In this document: positions 1-8,785 of the stretch, in pieces
Layout of the letters: every line of letters begins with the position of its first letter
Position numbering within the stretch: position 1 is the first letter of the stretch
DNA from: CAYSSJ01 sp964433675
GTDB lineage: Bacteria; Cloacimonadota; Cloacimonadia; Cloacimonadales; TCS61
Direction of reading: 5' to 3'
DNA: 64,000 bases
Assembly: GCA_964433675.1 (NCBI GenBank)
Contig: CAYSSJ010000002.1
Span: forward strand, 135,634 to 199,633
Translations under genes and position numbers: made by a program
The notes under the pieces: generated by a model
Databases searched by the model: none
The model's input: only the letters and a program-made list of their open reading frames with translations
Told to the model about the DNA's origin: nothing

Positions 1-1
1 T

Positions 2-253
2 GGCAATCTGGATCTCAGATTCGATATGAAACATGATAATGCTATCAGAGTAGGACTGAAAAATCAATTCCTTTCGGAATACAAAGATTTGGACTCCTCT
101 CTGACTATCGATTTCTATCTTGCCTTTGAGATCACTAAACTCTTCGAGATCAAAGGAGAAGCAGTAAATATCACCAATAGCGATAACATCTTCTCACATC
201 CGCTTCCGGAGAGATATTATAAAGCCTCTATGCGTTGGTACTTTATAAACTAA
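2..253 (+). CDS. C-terminal end of a probable outer-membrane beta-barrel protein (partial)
   Basis: The reading frame is open from base 2 of the window, so the true start lies outside it; an internal ATG at 26 is probably not the start. The visible ~83 residues alternate polar and hydrophobic positions (for example IDFYLAFEITKLFEIKGEAV) and end with the aromatic-rich strand MRWYFIN, as in the last strands of TonB-dependent receptors and other outer-membrane barrels. That assignment is inference from pattern; no plug domain or motif is visible. The stop codon overlaps by 4 nt the end of the convergent kinase gene. Confidence 0.6.
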   Translation, partial: GNLDLRFDMKHDNAIRVGLKNQFLSEYKDLDSSLTIDFYLAFEITKLFEIKGEAVNITNSDNIFSHPLPERYYKASMRWYFIN

Positions 254-2004
254 TATTTGAAGATACTGCCACCGATGAATTCTCTGAGGATAGAGTTATT
301 GGGCACCAGATCATCCTGAATATGCATAAAATGATCCAAAAGCTGCAACAGACGACGAGCTTCGGTATAGTATGGACTTTGCGGCATTATGCTTTCCAGT
401 AGTGGAGTGATATATTTCTTCAGCACCCAGGGTTCGTATGTGAGGACACTATTAAACATAAAATCGGCATTTTCCTGAAACGGAAAGATGTTTTTATCTT
501 CACCTTCTCGCACCGAATTCCATATCTCCAATGTCTGCTCCGCATTATAGCCTCTGAAATTATGATCTCTGATTAAGCGCCTCAGTTTTCTGGTATCGGT
601 AGTTTTGATACGATTGTGAGCATCTATATTCAGATTATTCAGCGCGCTTACATATATTCTGATCTTCTGATTATATGGCACTGCTGCGGTTAGAATATCA
701 TTTAGTCCATGAATTCCTTCGAATACCAATACATGTGATCTATCCAGTTTGATCTTACGATAACTTCTCTGAGTCTTACCAAGTATGAAATTGAACTTAG
801 GAAGCTCCACCTCTTCGCCGGCTAATAGAGCAGTCAGATCTTGATTGAGTCTATCCAAATCTAAAGCATGGATAGTTTCGAAATCAAAGTCGCCGTTCGA
901 TTTTTTGGGTGTTTTGTTCCTTGGTAAGAAATAATTGTCCATCTCCACTATGTGGGGTATGATACCATTCACTCTCAGTTGTACACATAGTCTTTTGGCA
1001 AAGGTGGTTTTACCCGATGAAGAGGGTCCCGCAACTAAAATGAGCCGCATATCGTTCTGTCTGGAAATATGATCGACAATATCTACCAGTTTCTTCTCAT
1101 GCAGAGCTTCTTCGATCTGGATCAGATCTGAGATAGTGTATTTCTTTACTTCGTGGTTTAAAGAACTAACATAGTGCACCTTGAGAATATTGAGCCATTT
1201 ATCATGCTCTTGGTGAGTAGCAAATAGTTTACGCGGTAATACATAATTACCTCGGAACTCAAATCCATCTTTTGGTGGAAACCGTAAAATGATGCCGGGA
1301 GAATGATAGATGATATCGAATGTTTTTATTACCGAAGTATTGTACGAAAGCTGACCGAATATATAGTCATGATAATTACCGCATTTGAATATATCTATAT
1401 GCTTTCTATGCTCTATATTGGCAATTATGTCTTCTCTATCTTCGAAGATAGGTTCAGCTTCATCGGTAGAAATCCGTTTTTTTACTATCGGCATGGAATT
1501 GTTTATTATGGAGTTCATCTCCGCTTTGATCTTTTCTACATCTGCTGCTGTTATCATCTGCCTGTTCACATTTTCGGCATAGACTCCGTCACCGACCGAA
1601 TGCTCGATTACCAGATTGTCATCCTGTCGGAAAATATTGTGGAAAGCTTTGCAAAGTACGAAAGTTGTGGTATTTTGATATATGTAATATCCCTCCGTGG
1701 TATAATATGTGACGCAGTTAAGCTTGGCATCTTCACTTAGTTCTTCATCCAGATTGTAATATCTGTAGTCTGTTCTGAAAGCCATTATAGCTTTTTCAGA
1801 TATTACTTCTTTGCTGATAATATCTTCTATTATTACCGGTTTGGAAAATGCTAGATTCTTGTAATGCTCACCGTCTATCTTCACTTCTATTTTAAACACA
1901 TTGCCTCCGTTATCATTATATCTATTCTCATAATCATTATAATGCAAAATTTCAGATTTTATAATTATTGGCAATGAATAATTTGCCGTAAGGTTGATTT
2001 TCAA
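250..2004 (-). CDS. Nucleoside (uridine-type) kinase with TGS/tRNA-synthetase-like N-terminal region
   Basis: 584 residues, much longer than a plain uridine kinase (about 200). The C-terminal half is a phosphoribulokinase/uridine kinase P-loop domain with Walker A GPSSSGKTT at residues 326-334, then VEMDNYFLPR and a substrate-lid region, as in proteins that phosphorylate nucleosides. The N-terminal ~200 residues resemble the TGS plus second additional domain of threonyl-tRNA synthetase, including IEHSVGDGVYAE. This two-part architecture is a known family usually annotated as nucleoside kinase or uridine kinase; its physiological substrate is poorly defined. A shorter, classical udk gene is also present at 44538. 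It is a lone gene, convergent with the barrel fragment. Confidence 0.85.
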   Translation of the reverse strand: MKINLTANYSLPIIIKSEILHYNDYENRYNDNGGNVFKIEVKIDGEHYKNLAFSKPVIIEDIISKEVISEKAIMAFRTDYRYYNLDEELSEDAKLNCVTYYTTEGYYIYQNTTTFVLCKAFHNIFRQDDNLVIEHSVGDGVYAENVNRQMITAADVEKIKAEMNSIINNSMPIVKKRISTDEAEPIFEDREDIIANIEHRKHIDIFKCGNYHDYIFGQLSYNTSVIKTFDIIYHSPGIILRFPPKDGFEFRGNYVLPRKLFATHQEHDKWLNILKVHYVSSLNHEVKKYTISDLIQIEEALHEKKLVDIVDHISRQNDMRLILVAGPSSSGKTTFAKRLCVQLRVNGIIPHIVEMDNYFLPRNKTPKKSNGDFDFETIHALDLDRLNQDLTALLAGEEVELPKFNFILGKTQRSYRKIKLDRSHVLVFEGIHGLNDILTAAVPYNQKIRIYVSALNNLNIDAHNRIKTTDTRKLRRLIRDHNFRGYNAEQTLEIWNSVREGEDKNIFPFQENADFMFNSVLTYEPWVLKKYITPLLESIMPQSPYYTEARRLLQLLDHFMHIQDDLVPNNSILREFIGGSIFKY

Positions 2005-2084
2005 ATCACACTATGATTATTCTCGCAAATTGATAAAACATAACTACATTATATGATATTTACTTACCATAGTGCCAAATGTCA

Positions 2085-3974
2085 CTATTTTATCAATACC
2101 ATTTTCCTAACGATTTCTTCACTGATACTTATGATTCGGTACATATATACTCCGCTTCCCATCGGTTGATCATATTGATTTTTCCCATCCCATATAATGG
2201 TATGTTTCCCGGCAGGTTTATACTCGTCCAAAATTGTATCTATCAATTGCCCTCTGATGTTAAAGACCTCGATTTTTACTTTTCCAGGCTGATTTATATT
2301 AAATTCGATATTGGTTTCTGGGTTAAATGGATTCGGATAGTTCTTCACCATCGTGATACTCGCATTTGGGATATCCACCTCTTCGCCTGATACTACCGAG
2401 TGGAGCAGATGAGGGTAACCATCATTAATTGATCCGTCTATCGCCCATATTTCCGCAAAATCCCATCCGGCATCTATAAAGGTGGACTCTATCTGCATCT
2501 CTTCGGTTGTTTTCGGCTGTGCCCCTATACCACTATTCTGCTGTGAGCTCTCCTTATCAAAGAAGTTAGCTACATAGACACTAAAAGTTCCATACCCAGA
2601 AAAGCCTTTATCATCCGGATCCTGTGTATTCTCATAAGTCACACTGCCGGTTGAGTAGCAATGTTTGATGGCTGCATTAGTAGAGCTATTCGAACCAGCG
2701 AAACCCCCTAAGTTTTCGAAATCACTCCCCTCTGCACGTAATATATCTCCTCGACTATAGCTGTTCATTATCTTTGTATCATTATAATGATCTCCGAAAC
2801 TATCGCCGACAAATCCGCCAAGCCAACTTTCACCGCTTACATTGCCTAAGCTGAAACTCTTTTGTATAGTCGAAATCCTATTGATTCCTACAAATCCACC
2901 TACTGCCATTACACCATATACATTACCGACACTATAGCACTTATCGATCAGCGAACGGTAATCATTGTATCCCACAAATCCGCCTACACTATAATTGCCG
3001 CTCACATCACTTTTACTATGGCTATTACTGATAACGAGTTCTCCTCTATGCCAACCGATCAACCCACCGACATAATTTACACCTTCGATATTACCAGAAC
3101 TAAAATTGTTATCTATTGTGCCGTTATTATGTCCAATCAATCCACCGACTTTATTGTTACCGGTTACATCTCCCAAACTGTAACTATTATGAACATGGGC
3201 GGTATTCCATCCGACTAAACCTCCAACATATCGATCACCGTTGACATCACCGCTACTATAACAATCGCTAATTGTAAAATTCCAATTTATTCCGACCAAA
3301 CCACCGGTAGCTAAAAAGGAACCTTCAACCTCGGCAGTACTGAAGCTCTCAGTCAAATGGGAATCATTTATGCTTCCTATTAAGCCTCCGGTTCCAGATA
3401 TACCAATAACAGCTCCGGCACTATCACAATTATGAATCGTGGAATTTTCACTTTTTCCAATCAATAGACCTGTATTCCAATTCCCTTTGACTATACCAGA
3501 ACCATGACAGTTTGAGATATTAGAATTGTAACTCTCTCCCACTAAACCACCAACAAAAAATATCGCTTGAATATCTACGTTCGTCATTTTTATGTTAACT
3601 AACTCAGCTCCATCTGTATAGCCAAATAGCCCTACACAACTAGTTTCCCGATTGATGTAAAGTCCGTCTATAGTATTTGATTGTCCGTCATATACGCCGG
3701 TAAAAGGAGCATTATCATCTTCTGAGTTCCAATAACCTATCGGCTGCCAACCGGTAGAATCGAACCAATTTGCAGTTTCGGATGCATTGATAACTGCTAT
3801 CTGGCTATAGTATTTATCCCACTCTTCTTCATTCTGACTCATCCAATATAAATTTTCCAAACTGCCGATCTGATACGGATTATCTTCTGTGCCATCTCCT
3901 GCTGGCGGAACAGCCATCTGACTGAACAGATTCATTCCTATTATCAAAACAGTGAATAAAATGCATAGTTTCAT
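2085..3974 (-). CDS. Secreted GLUG-repeat protein with FlgD-like C-terminal sorting domain
   Basis: 629 residues. A signal peptide occupies about residues 1-19 (MKLCILFTVLIIGMNLFSQ). Residues ~25-110 form a conserved entry block (NPYQIGSLENLYWMSQ, GWQPIGYW, FTGVYDGQ). About a dozen GLUG-type repeats follow (VGGLVGxN... with CYSxGxV), predicted to build a beta-helix. From ~543 a C-terminal domain begins with NYPNPFNPETN and ends in VRKMVLIK, the FlgD-Ig-like/Por-type sorting domain used for export and surface attachment in FCB bacteria. It lies 12 bp downstream of a related lipoprotein gene and probably shares its operon. The likely role is cell-surface adhesion or glycan contact; this is inference and no catalytic motif is seen. 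Confidence 0.85.
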   Translation of the reverse strand: MKLCILFTVLIIGMNLFSQMAVPPAGDGTEDNPYQIGSLENLYWMSQNEEEWDKYYSQIAVINASETANWFDSTGWQPIGYWNSEDDNAPFTGVYDGQSNTIDGLYINRETSCVGLFGYTDGAELVNIKMTNVDIQAIFFVGGLVGESYNSNISNCHGSGIVKGNWNTGLLIGKSENSTIHNCDSAGAVIGISGTGGLIGSINDSHLTESFSTAEVEGSFLATGGLVGINWNFTISDCYSSGDVNGDRYVGGLVGWNTAHVHNSYSLGDVTGNNKVGGLIGHNNGTIDNNFSSGNIEGVNYVGGLIGWHRGELVISNSHSKSDVSGNYSVGGFVGYNDYRSLIDKCYSVGNVYGVMAVGGFVGINRISTIQKSFSLGNVSGESWLGGFVGDSFGDHYNDTKIMNSYSRGDILRAEGSDFENLGGFAGSNSSTNAAIKHCYSTGSVTYENTQDPDDKGFSGYGTFSVYVANFFDKESSQQNSGIGAQPKTTEEMQIESTFIDAGWDFAEIWAIDGSINDGYPHLLHSVVSGEEVDIPNASITMVKNYPNPFNPETNIEFNINQPGKVKIEVFNIRGQLIDTILDEYKPAGKHTIIWDGKNQYDQPMGSGVYMYRIISISEEIVRKMVLIK

Positions 3975-3986
3975 GATTTCACCTTA

Positions 3987-5369
3987 CTATCTCTGCCATC
4001 TCAGATATGGGTAACCGTCATTAATAACACTTACGATATCCCAGATAATATCAAAATCCCAACCGGCTTCGGTGAAGGTGGATGGCGTTTTCATCGCGGA
4101 GGAAGTTTTGGCTGTAGCTCCAGTAGCTGCACTTTGATTAGAGGTTTGGCTGTCGAAGAAATTTGCTTGATATACTCCCTGATCATCAAAACCGATAAAT
4201 CCTTTTGCGTTTGGATCATCGAAATTGGTATAATACACGCCACCGGTACCATAGGAATATGAGATCTCACCCCTGTTTTTGCCAACAAAACCACCGATTT
4301 CATCGGCCTCATATTCACTGATGCCAATAACATCACCACGAGTGTAACAGTCCGTTATAGTAGCAGTCGGACCATTACCGCCCACCAAAGAACCACAATA
4401 ATTATATCCTTGCACATTACTGGTACTGTAACTGGATAGAATCTTAACATTGGTAGTATTTGTACCTACCAATCCACCAACAAAAGTTCCACCTTCCACT
4501 TCTCCTGTGGAATAGCAATTTTCGATATTCGAGTTATTCCCATTGATCCCGACTAAACCGCCGACATCCATCATAGCATTAACATCACAATAAGACCCGG
4601 AATTAAGGATCAAAGAACTGTCATTACATCCCATAAAGCCACCTACAATCTCGGAACCTGAGACAGCTCCATAAGTATAACTGTTCTCGACAATCGAATT
4701 CATACCATTGATTCCAACTAACCCGCCAGCATACCATGATCCGTAAATATCAACTGAAGCGTTACAATAACTGATCTCACTTCCCATACTTCTGCCGATT
4801 AAACCGCCTACTTCCAAAGAACCTCTGATATTACCAGAAACAAAACAGTTAGCAATCGTGGAGTTCACACTATAACCTGCCAAACCCGCGGTCTTTATGT
4901 GTGCTGTAATATTAAGATCTTTCAACCTTACATTCCTAATATCAGCATCTGCTATATAACCAAACAATCCATATCCATCACGGGGTAGATAAATATTCTC
5001 AAGATCAATAGTCAAATTTGTGATAAAATAATTGTGTCCATCATACGTTCCGGTAAATGGCAGATTATCTTCAGTATTTCGCCAATAGCCGATCGGTCTC
5101 CAGCCCTGACCATCATGCCAACCGGATGTACTGGCGGCATTAATATTTGAAGTTTGAATAAAATGCTTATCCCATTCGCTTTCGTTTTCGCTAAGCCAGA
5201 ATAGATTATGCAGATTGTCTATCTGATAGGGATTGTGTGCTGTGCCATCACCTACGAATGGTGGCAGTGGAATTGGTTCTGTCACTCCGGGTTCGGTTGT
5301 TTTCTCACTACAAGCGATAAGTAATAATACCATTAAAAAAGAAGCCGCTAATAAAATCTTGTTCTGCAT
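3987..5369 (-). CDS. GLUG-repeat surface lipoprotein
   Basis: 460 residues. The lipoprotein signal peptide MQNKILLAASFLMVLLLIAC has a lipobox with Cys20 as the predicted lipidation site, followed by an acidic/Thr/Pro tether. The body has the same entry block as its downstream neighbour (NPYQIDNLHNLFWLSENESEWDKH, shown here only in part by its motif NPYQI, and GWRPIGYW) and about eight GLUG repeats. It ends at GYPYLRWQR without the FlgD-like sorting domain of the 629-residue paralogue, so anchoring differs: lipid here, sorting domain there. A strong GAAGGAGG ribosome site precedes the ATG. The third paralogue is at 39663. Confidence 0.85.
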   Translation of the reverse strand: MQNKILLAASFLMVLLLIACSEKTTEPGVTEPIPLPPFVGDGTAHNPYQIDNLHNLFWLSENESEWDKHFIQTSNINAASTSGWHDGQGWRPIGYWRNTEDNLPFTGTYDGHNYFITNLTIDLENIYLPRDGYGLFGYIADADIRNVRLKDLNITAHIKTAGLAGYSVNSTIANCFVSGNIRGSLEVGGLIGRSMGSEISYCNASVDIYGSWYAGGLVGINGMNSIVENSYTYGAVSGSEIVGGFMGCNDSSLILNSGSYCDVNAMMDVGGLVGINGNNSNIENCYSTGEVEGGTFVGGLVGTNTTNVKILSSYSTSNVQGYNYCGSLVGGNGPTATITDCYTRGDVIGISEYEADEIGGFVGKNRGEISYSYGTGGVYYTNFDDPNAKGFIGFDDQGVYQANFFDSQTSNQSAATGATAKTSSAMKTPSTFTEAGWDFDIIWDIVSVINDGYPYLRWQR

Positions 5370-5462
5370 AGTTCCTCCTTCTTGTTGATGTGATTGAAGA
5401 TAATATAATTAGCCTACAGATTTAGTCAAATCTTTTTTCTTGTTTAAAGGTTTTTGACAAGA

Positions 5463-5585
5463 TCACTCTACCAATTCGATTTTTAATTCCCCATCTGCCG
5501 GATATACTAACCCGATTCTTTTCCGATAACTGCTGATCTCTTTCATCGAAGCTGCATTGGCGCGTAGTTTTTCGATCACTTTTTG
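5463..5585 (-). pseudogene. C-terminal remnant of an unidentified protein gene
   Basis: On the minus strand a stop-free segment begins just after a TAA and reads QKVIEKLRANAAS, then MKEISSYRKRIGLVYPADG and ELKIELVE before a TGA at 5463-5465. The composition and charged C-terminus look like real protein sequence, but only about 40 codons remain and no ribosome site or start is evident. An internal ATG gives a 27-residue ORF (5463-5546). The same segment recurs in decayed form at 7733, where a single-base deletion breaks the frame. I do not recognise the parent family. Confidence 0.4.
5501..5544 (+). repeat. Direct repeat, left copy, flanking rloAB
   Basis: The 44-bp sequence GATATACTAACCCGATTCTT through CTGATCTCTTTC matches 7733-7775 in the same orientation with two substitutions and one single-base gap. 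Similarity stops abruptly on both sides. The two copies bracket the rloA-rloB genes. Confidence 0.75.
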
Positions 5586-5662
5586 TTAAGCTAACGTCGG
5601 TTAAGGTAATGGCTGTTACTTTAGCATTTTGTCAGGGGGGAAAAATTATGATATTATCGAAA

Positions 5663-6271
5663 TCAATAATTGTCTAATTTTTCGATTAGTTTATATACTT
5701 TAGTATATGAATACTCTTCATTTTCAGTTCTATTTTTCTGCATAATCTTCTTAGCATTGCAAATTGCCTTATCAATTTTATCTTTTGTATTGTCAAAAAG
5801 CTCACTCGTATATTGTTGTTTCTTAGAATAATCTACCATATATTTTTTTAGATCATTAATCAGTTCTTTACAGTTTGAATAAATTCTATCTTTAAAGACA
5901 AAATGTAAAAGAAACCAAAATTCTATACAAGGACGAGATTCTATAAAAAAGATTACATCTTTCCATCTCTTCAATAATTCTTCTTTTGTCTTCAGATATT
6001 CATTGATTTTCCTTTGGTCATAAATTGTATCCATATCTAATACTATGAAAACAAGTTCCGGTGGCGGAGTACTTTTGTCACTTAATTCGCGGGATACATC
6101 ATCTAAAACTTTTTTGAAACCTCGATGTTTGGGAAGTTTCGGCTCGATAACTACAAGTTTATCATGATATCTTTCCGACTTCATCGAAATGAAATAGTTA
6201 TTCTCCGTCTCACCGTCACAATAAACTAATACTCTAGGATAAAATAATCTCTTATTTTTTGTTCTCCTCAT
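5663..6271 (-). CDS. rloB: RloB-like TOPRIM-type protein
   Basis: 202 residues, matching the RloB family in length and motifs. VYCDGETENNYF (residues 17-27, Glu21) and VLDMDTI (Asp79, Asp81) give the Glu...DxD arrangement of a TOPRIM-like metal site, and SRPCIEFWFLLHF (112-124) is the family hallmark block. RloB proteins are expected to be nuclease-like effectors paired with an AAA ATPase. Its start overlaps the end of rloA by 20 nt, implying translational coupling. RloA/RloB pairs occur in restriction and defence islands and are related, from memory, to the AbiL phage-abortive system; activity in this organism is inferred. Flanking direct repeats suggest the pair came in as a unit. Confidence 0.85.
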   Translation of the reverse strand: MRRTKNKRLFYPRVLVYCDGETENNYFISMKSERYHDKLVVIEPKLPKHRGFKKVLDDVSRELSDKSTPPPELVFIVLDMDTIYDQRKINEYLKTKEELLKRWKDVIFFIESRPCIEFWFLLHFVFKDRIYSNCKELINDLKKYMVDYSKKQQYTSELFDNTKDKIDKAICNAKKIMQKNRTENEEYSYTKVYKLIEKLDNY

Positions 6272-7565
6272 CTATTCCCTCCAACAAAGTACTACCCAAC
6301 TTTGGTACGCCTCCGAGAAGTCCTTTCCTGTATAGCCTATCTATAGCGTGTTCTTTGCGAACCGGAAAATCAGATACTGGTGTTAACTGTGTACTTCCAT
6401 CAGGATTGCGATCGGTAATCCATACTGCATCTCTTCTGATTATATCTTTCTCATTCAGCAGTGCCGTATTATGAGATGTGAAAATAAGCTGTCCTTTTTT
6501 AGCATTTCGAAGGAATGTGGCGATAAAATGAAGCTGAAGTTCTATATGTAGTGAACTTTCCAATTCATCTATCGGAACAACCCGATTTCTATGCACCAAT
6601 TCACAGATCAATCCTATAAACTCAAAATATCTTTTGGTACCGGCAGATTCTTCATTATAATCCAGCTGATATGAATTTTTACCGGATTTGTGTCTTACCA
6701 TTAATGTTGTAATTTCTACCGGTTCTTCATTTTTTACATCATCCCCTCTTAGTAAAGAAAGTTGCATTAATCTCTCTTTATATAGTTTGGGAAGTTTTGA
6801 GAGCGGGATATCTTCCTTCTTAAAATCTAACCCATCGATCATAAAATCTGCTCTGCGTAATAGCTCTTTATATAAACTCATGTAGTCACAATCTTGACTA
6901 TCTTTATCCAAATAATTATCTAGCATATAGGATAATAATTTAGTTTTGGGTTCTACTATTGGATCAAGAGTTTTTTTAAACCAATCTTTAGCATATTGAA
7001 TAGGTCCGGAATATTTTATACTGCTTATCTTAGACAGAATCGACTGATTTTGAACTGCTATCTCTAAAGCATCTCTTTGTTCCTTTCGTAACTCTGCCCC
7101 CACCCAATTATAAGAATAATCATAACTTGAATTGATCAGCTTCCTTTCGAAAATAGTTGCCTCTTTGCCTTTGGGATAGTGGGATAAAGATTCGTATTCT
7201 ATCGCTTTTCGGTTTAGAAACAGTTTATAGTTATATACTATTCTATTATTGCAAAACTGGATTTCGAACTTCGTCGGTTTATCGCTGTCCAGAGCAAAAG
7301 TATTAACTGGGATAGGAGTTTCCTTATCGACTTCTTTCTCTGTTTTCAACACAAAATATCTCAGAAAACCGAGTGCCAGTAAAATATTTGTCTTCCCGGT
7401 CGCATTTGCTCCATATAGCATTGCCATCTTCAGCACTTTTATTTTTGGCTTCGGAATCTCGTAGATATAGTATTCCGAAAGTGTCTTGTCCGCTGTAGCA
7501 CGAAAATCGAGACATACCTTCTCGCGGATAGAACGAAAATTCTGCACACTGAACTTGATTATCAT
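6252..7565 (-). CDS. rloA: RloA-like AAA ATPase
   Basis: 437 residues, an SMC/ABC-type ATPase of the AAA15/OLD-like group. The N-terminus IIKFSVQNFRSIREKV is the typical opening, Walker A is GANATGKT at 52-59, and the C-terminal block has IDELESSLH (Walker B and D-loop) followed by FTSHNTALL, the switch region. No nuclease domain is fused; the putative nuclease is the downstream rloB, like other two-gene ATPase plus TOPRIM defence systems such as PARIS and Gabija. The ribosome site AAAGGGGG precedes the ATG. Upstream lie two perfect inverted repeats over a plausible promoter, so expression may be repressed until needed. Confidence 0.85.
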   Translation of the reverse strand: MIIKFSVQNFRSIREKVCLDFRATADKTLSEYYIYEIPKPKIKVLKMAMLYGANATGKTNILLALGFLRYFVLKTEKEVDKETPIPVNTFALDSDKPTKFEIQFCNNRIVYNYKLFLNRKAIEYESLSHYPKGKEATIFERKLINSSYDYSYNWVGAELRKEQRDALEIAVQNQSILSKISSIKYSGPIQYAKDWFKKTLDPIVEPKTKLLSYMLDNYLDKDSQDCDYMSLYKELLRRADFMIDGLDFKKEDIPLSKLPKLYKERLMQLSLLRGDDVKNEEPVEITTLMVRHKSGKNSYQLDYNEESAGTKRYFEFIGLICELVHRNRVVPIDELESSLHIELQLHFIATFLRNAKKGQLIFTSHNTALLNEKDIIRRDAVWITDRNPDGSTQLTPVSDFPVRKEHAIDRLYRKGLLGGVPKLGSTLLEGIDEENKK

Positions 7566-7578
7566 TTTGCCCCCTTTA

Positions 7579-7631
7579 TTACAGTTTGACTGTAATTATT
7601 GTCTATTTTATAGGACAATATTCTTTGTCAA
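7579..7631 (-). promoter_or_regulatory. Putative rloAB promoter with two palindromic operator-like sites
   Basis: On the minus strand TTGACA (7626-7631) is followed after 15 nt by TAAAAT, a usable -35/-10 pair with a short spacer. ATTGTC-N10-GACAAT (7598-7619) covers the -10, and TTACAGT-TTG-ACTGTAA (7579-7595) sits between it and the ribosome site. Both palindromes are perfect in their arms, which suggests binding of a dimeric repressor; no repressor gene is adjacent. Confidence 0.45.
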
Positions 7632-7732
7632 GGGATAAATTGCATTTTTTATGTAAATTAATATCAAATGGGTGTTTTTGTGATAATTAAACAACAAATC
7701 AGAAACCGTTTCATTTGAACAATGATACTCCA

Positions 7733-7775
7733 GATATACTAACCCAATTTTTTTCGATAACTGCTGATCTCTTTC
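7733..7775 (+). repeat. Direct repeat, right copy, flanking rloAB
   Basis: This 43-bp copy matches 5501-5544 in the same orientation. On the minus strand it reads KEISSYRKK, then a one-base deletion destroys the frame, so it is a degenerate copy of the same coding end. It lies between the rloAB promoter and yitT. Confidence 0.75.
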
Positions 7776-7843
7776 CACCCTTCTCCCCGATTTTCATTGA
7801 CGTTAAACCCCTATTGGCAATTTGGGCATCATTGGAGGTAGAA

Positions 7844-8785
7844 ATGATGAAGAATGTCAATAGAAGCATAATGCAGTATATCGGCATCTGCTTTGGTGCG
7901 ATTATCATGGCGATGTCGTTCTCCTGGTTTTTGGTACCATACAAGATCACCCCTGGTGGTGTCGGTGGCTTAGCGCAGATATTCTTCCATCTGCTTGGAT
8001 TGCCCACCGGTATATCTATGCTGATACTTAATATCCCGCTTTTTATCTTCAACTTTATCTTTATGGGTAAGCAGTTTGGGATTCGAACGCTGATCGGTAT
8101 GTTTTTGGTTTCTATTTTCACGGACCTTATCAGTATCCAAAACTTGCATAGTTTGAATATTATCACCGATATCGCCCAATATACATTCGAATACAAAGGT
8201 AGTAATATTATCGCCATGCTCGGTCCGAATGATATATATCTATCAGCAATAGCGGGTTCTGTGTTATTAGGGGGCGGATTGGGGATCATCTTCCGCTTCC
8301 GTGGTTCTACCGGTGGCACAGATATTCCGGTGGCATATCTCAAAGAAAAGCTCGGTATCTCTATCGGTACGGGTTATTGGATCGTAGAGACCGCTATCAT
8401 CCTCACAATCGGTATCGTCTTCTCCGATCTAAAGATCATCATCTGGGGATATATAAATCTCTTTATCTCAGCAAAACTGACCGACATCACCAGTGAAGGT
8501 CTGCCCTATGTGAAAGGTGTATATGTGATATCACAACATACGAATGAAATCAAAGAAGAGTTGTTTAACCGTATCCATCGCGGAGTAACTTTCTTCAAAG
8601 CTGAAGGTGGATACAGCGGAAATCAATTTAATGTGCTTTTCTGTGCTATGAACAGGCGTCAGGTAGCGATCGCGCGGGATATCATCAGAGATATAGATCC
8701 GGATGCATTCGTGCTTCTTACCGATGTTCAGGATGTGATGGGCTACGGCTTCAAGAGTCGCAATATAGATTTGAAGGATGATTAG
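7844..8785 (+). CDS. YitT family membrane protein (DUF161/DUF2179)
   Basis: About 313 residues from this start. A GGAGG at 7834-7838 lies 5-8 nt before tandem ATGs at 7844 and 7847; a longer frame back to 7715 exists but runs through the repeat and has no ribosome site. The N-terminal ~200 residues carry five or so membrane segments with the family features SWFLVPYKITPGGVGGLAQI and GGTDIPVAYL. The C-terminal ~85 residues are the soluble DUF2179 domain (RGVTFFKAEGGYSG, VFVLLTDVQDVMGYGF region). YitT proteins are inner-membrane proteins of uncertain transport function. The 3' end overlaps the convergent asnS gene by 4 nt. Confidence 0.85.
   Translation: MMKNVNRSIMQYIGICFGAIIMAMSFSWFLVPYKITPGGVGGLAQIFFHLLGLPTGISMLILNIPLFIFNFIFMGKQFGIRTLIGMFLVSIFTDLISIQNLHSLNIITDIAQYTFEYKGSNIIAMLGPNDIYLSAIAGSVLLGGGLGIIFRFRGSTGGTDIPVAYLKEKLGISIGTGYWIVETAIILTIGIVFSDLKIIIWGYINLFISAKLTDITSEGLPYVKGVYVISQHTNEIKEELFNRIHRGVTFFKAEGGYSGNQFNVLFCAMNRRQVAIARDIIRDIDPDAFVLLTDVQDVMGYGFKSRNIDLKDD

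Larger units (their letters stand above)
5370..5662. other. Intergenic region holding a decayed gene end
   Basis: This 293-bp gap separates the GLUG operon promoter from the 3' end of rloB. It contains the left copy of the direct repeat (5501-5544) and, on the minus strand, a short open stretch that looks like the C-terminus of a lost protein. No convincing promoter or terminator was identified by eye. Confidence 0.5.

Noticed and set aside
1303..1740. Plus-strand ORF inside the nucleoside kinase gene
   Set aside because: It is a reading-frame shadow of the well-supported minus-strand gene, with unlikely composition.
7715..7843. N-terminal extension of YitT
   Set aside because: The extended frame passes through the degenerate direct repeat and has no ribosome site; GGAGG at 7834-7838 supports the start at 7844/7847.
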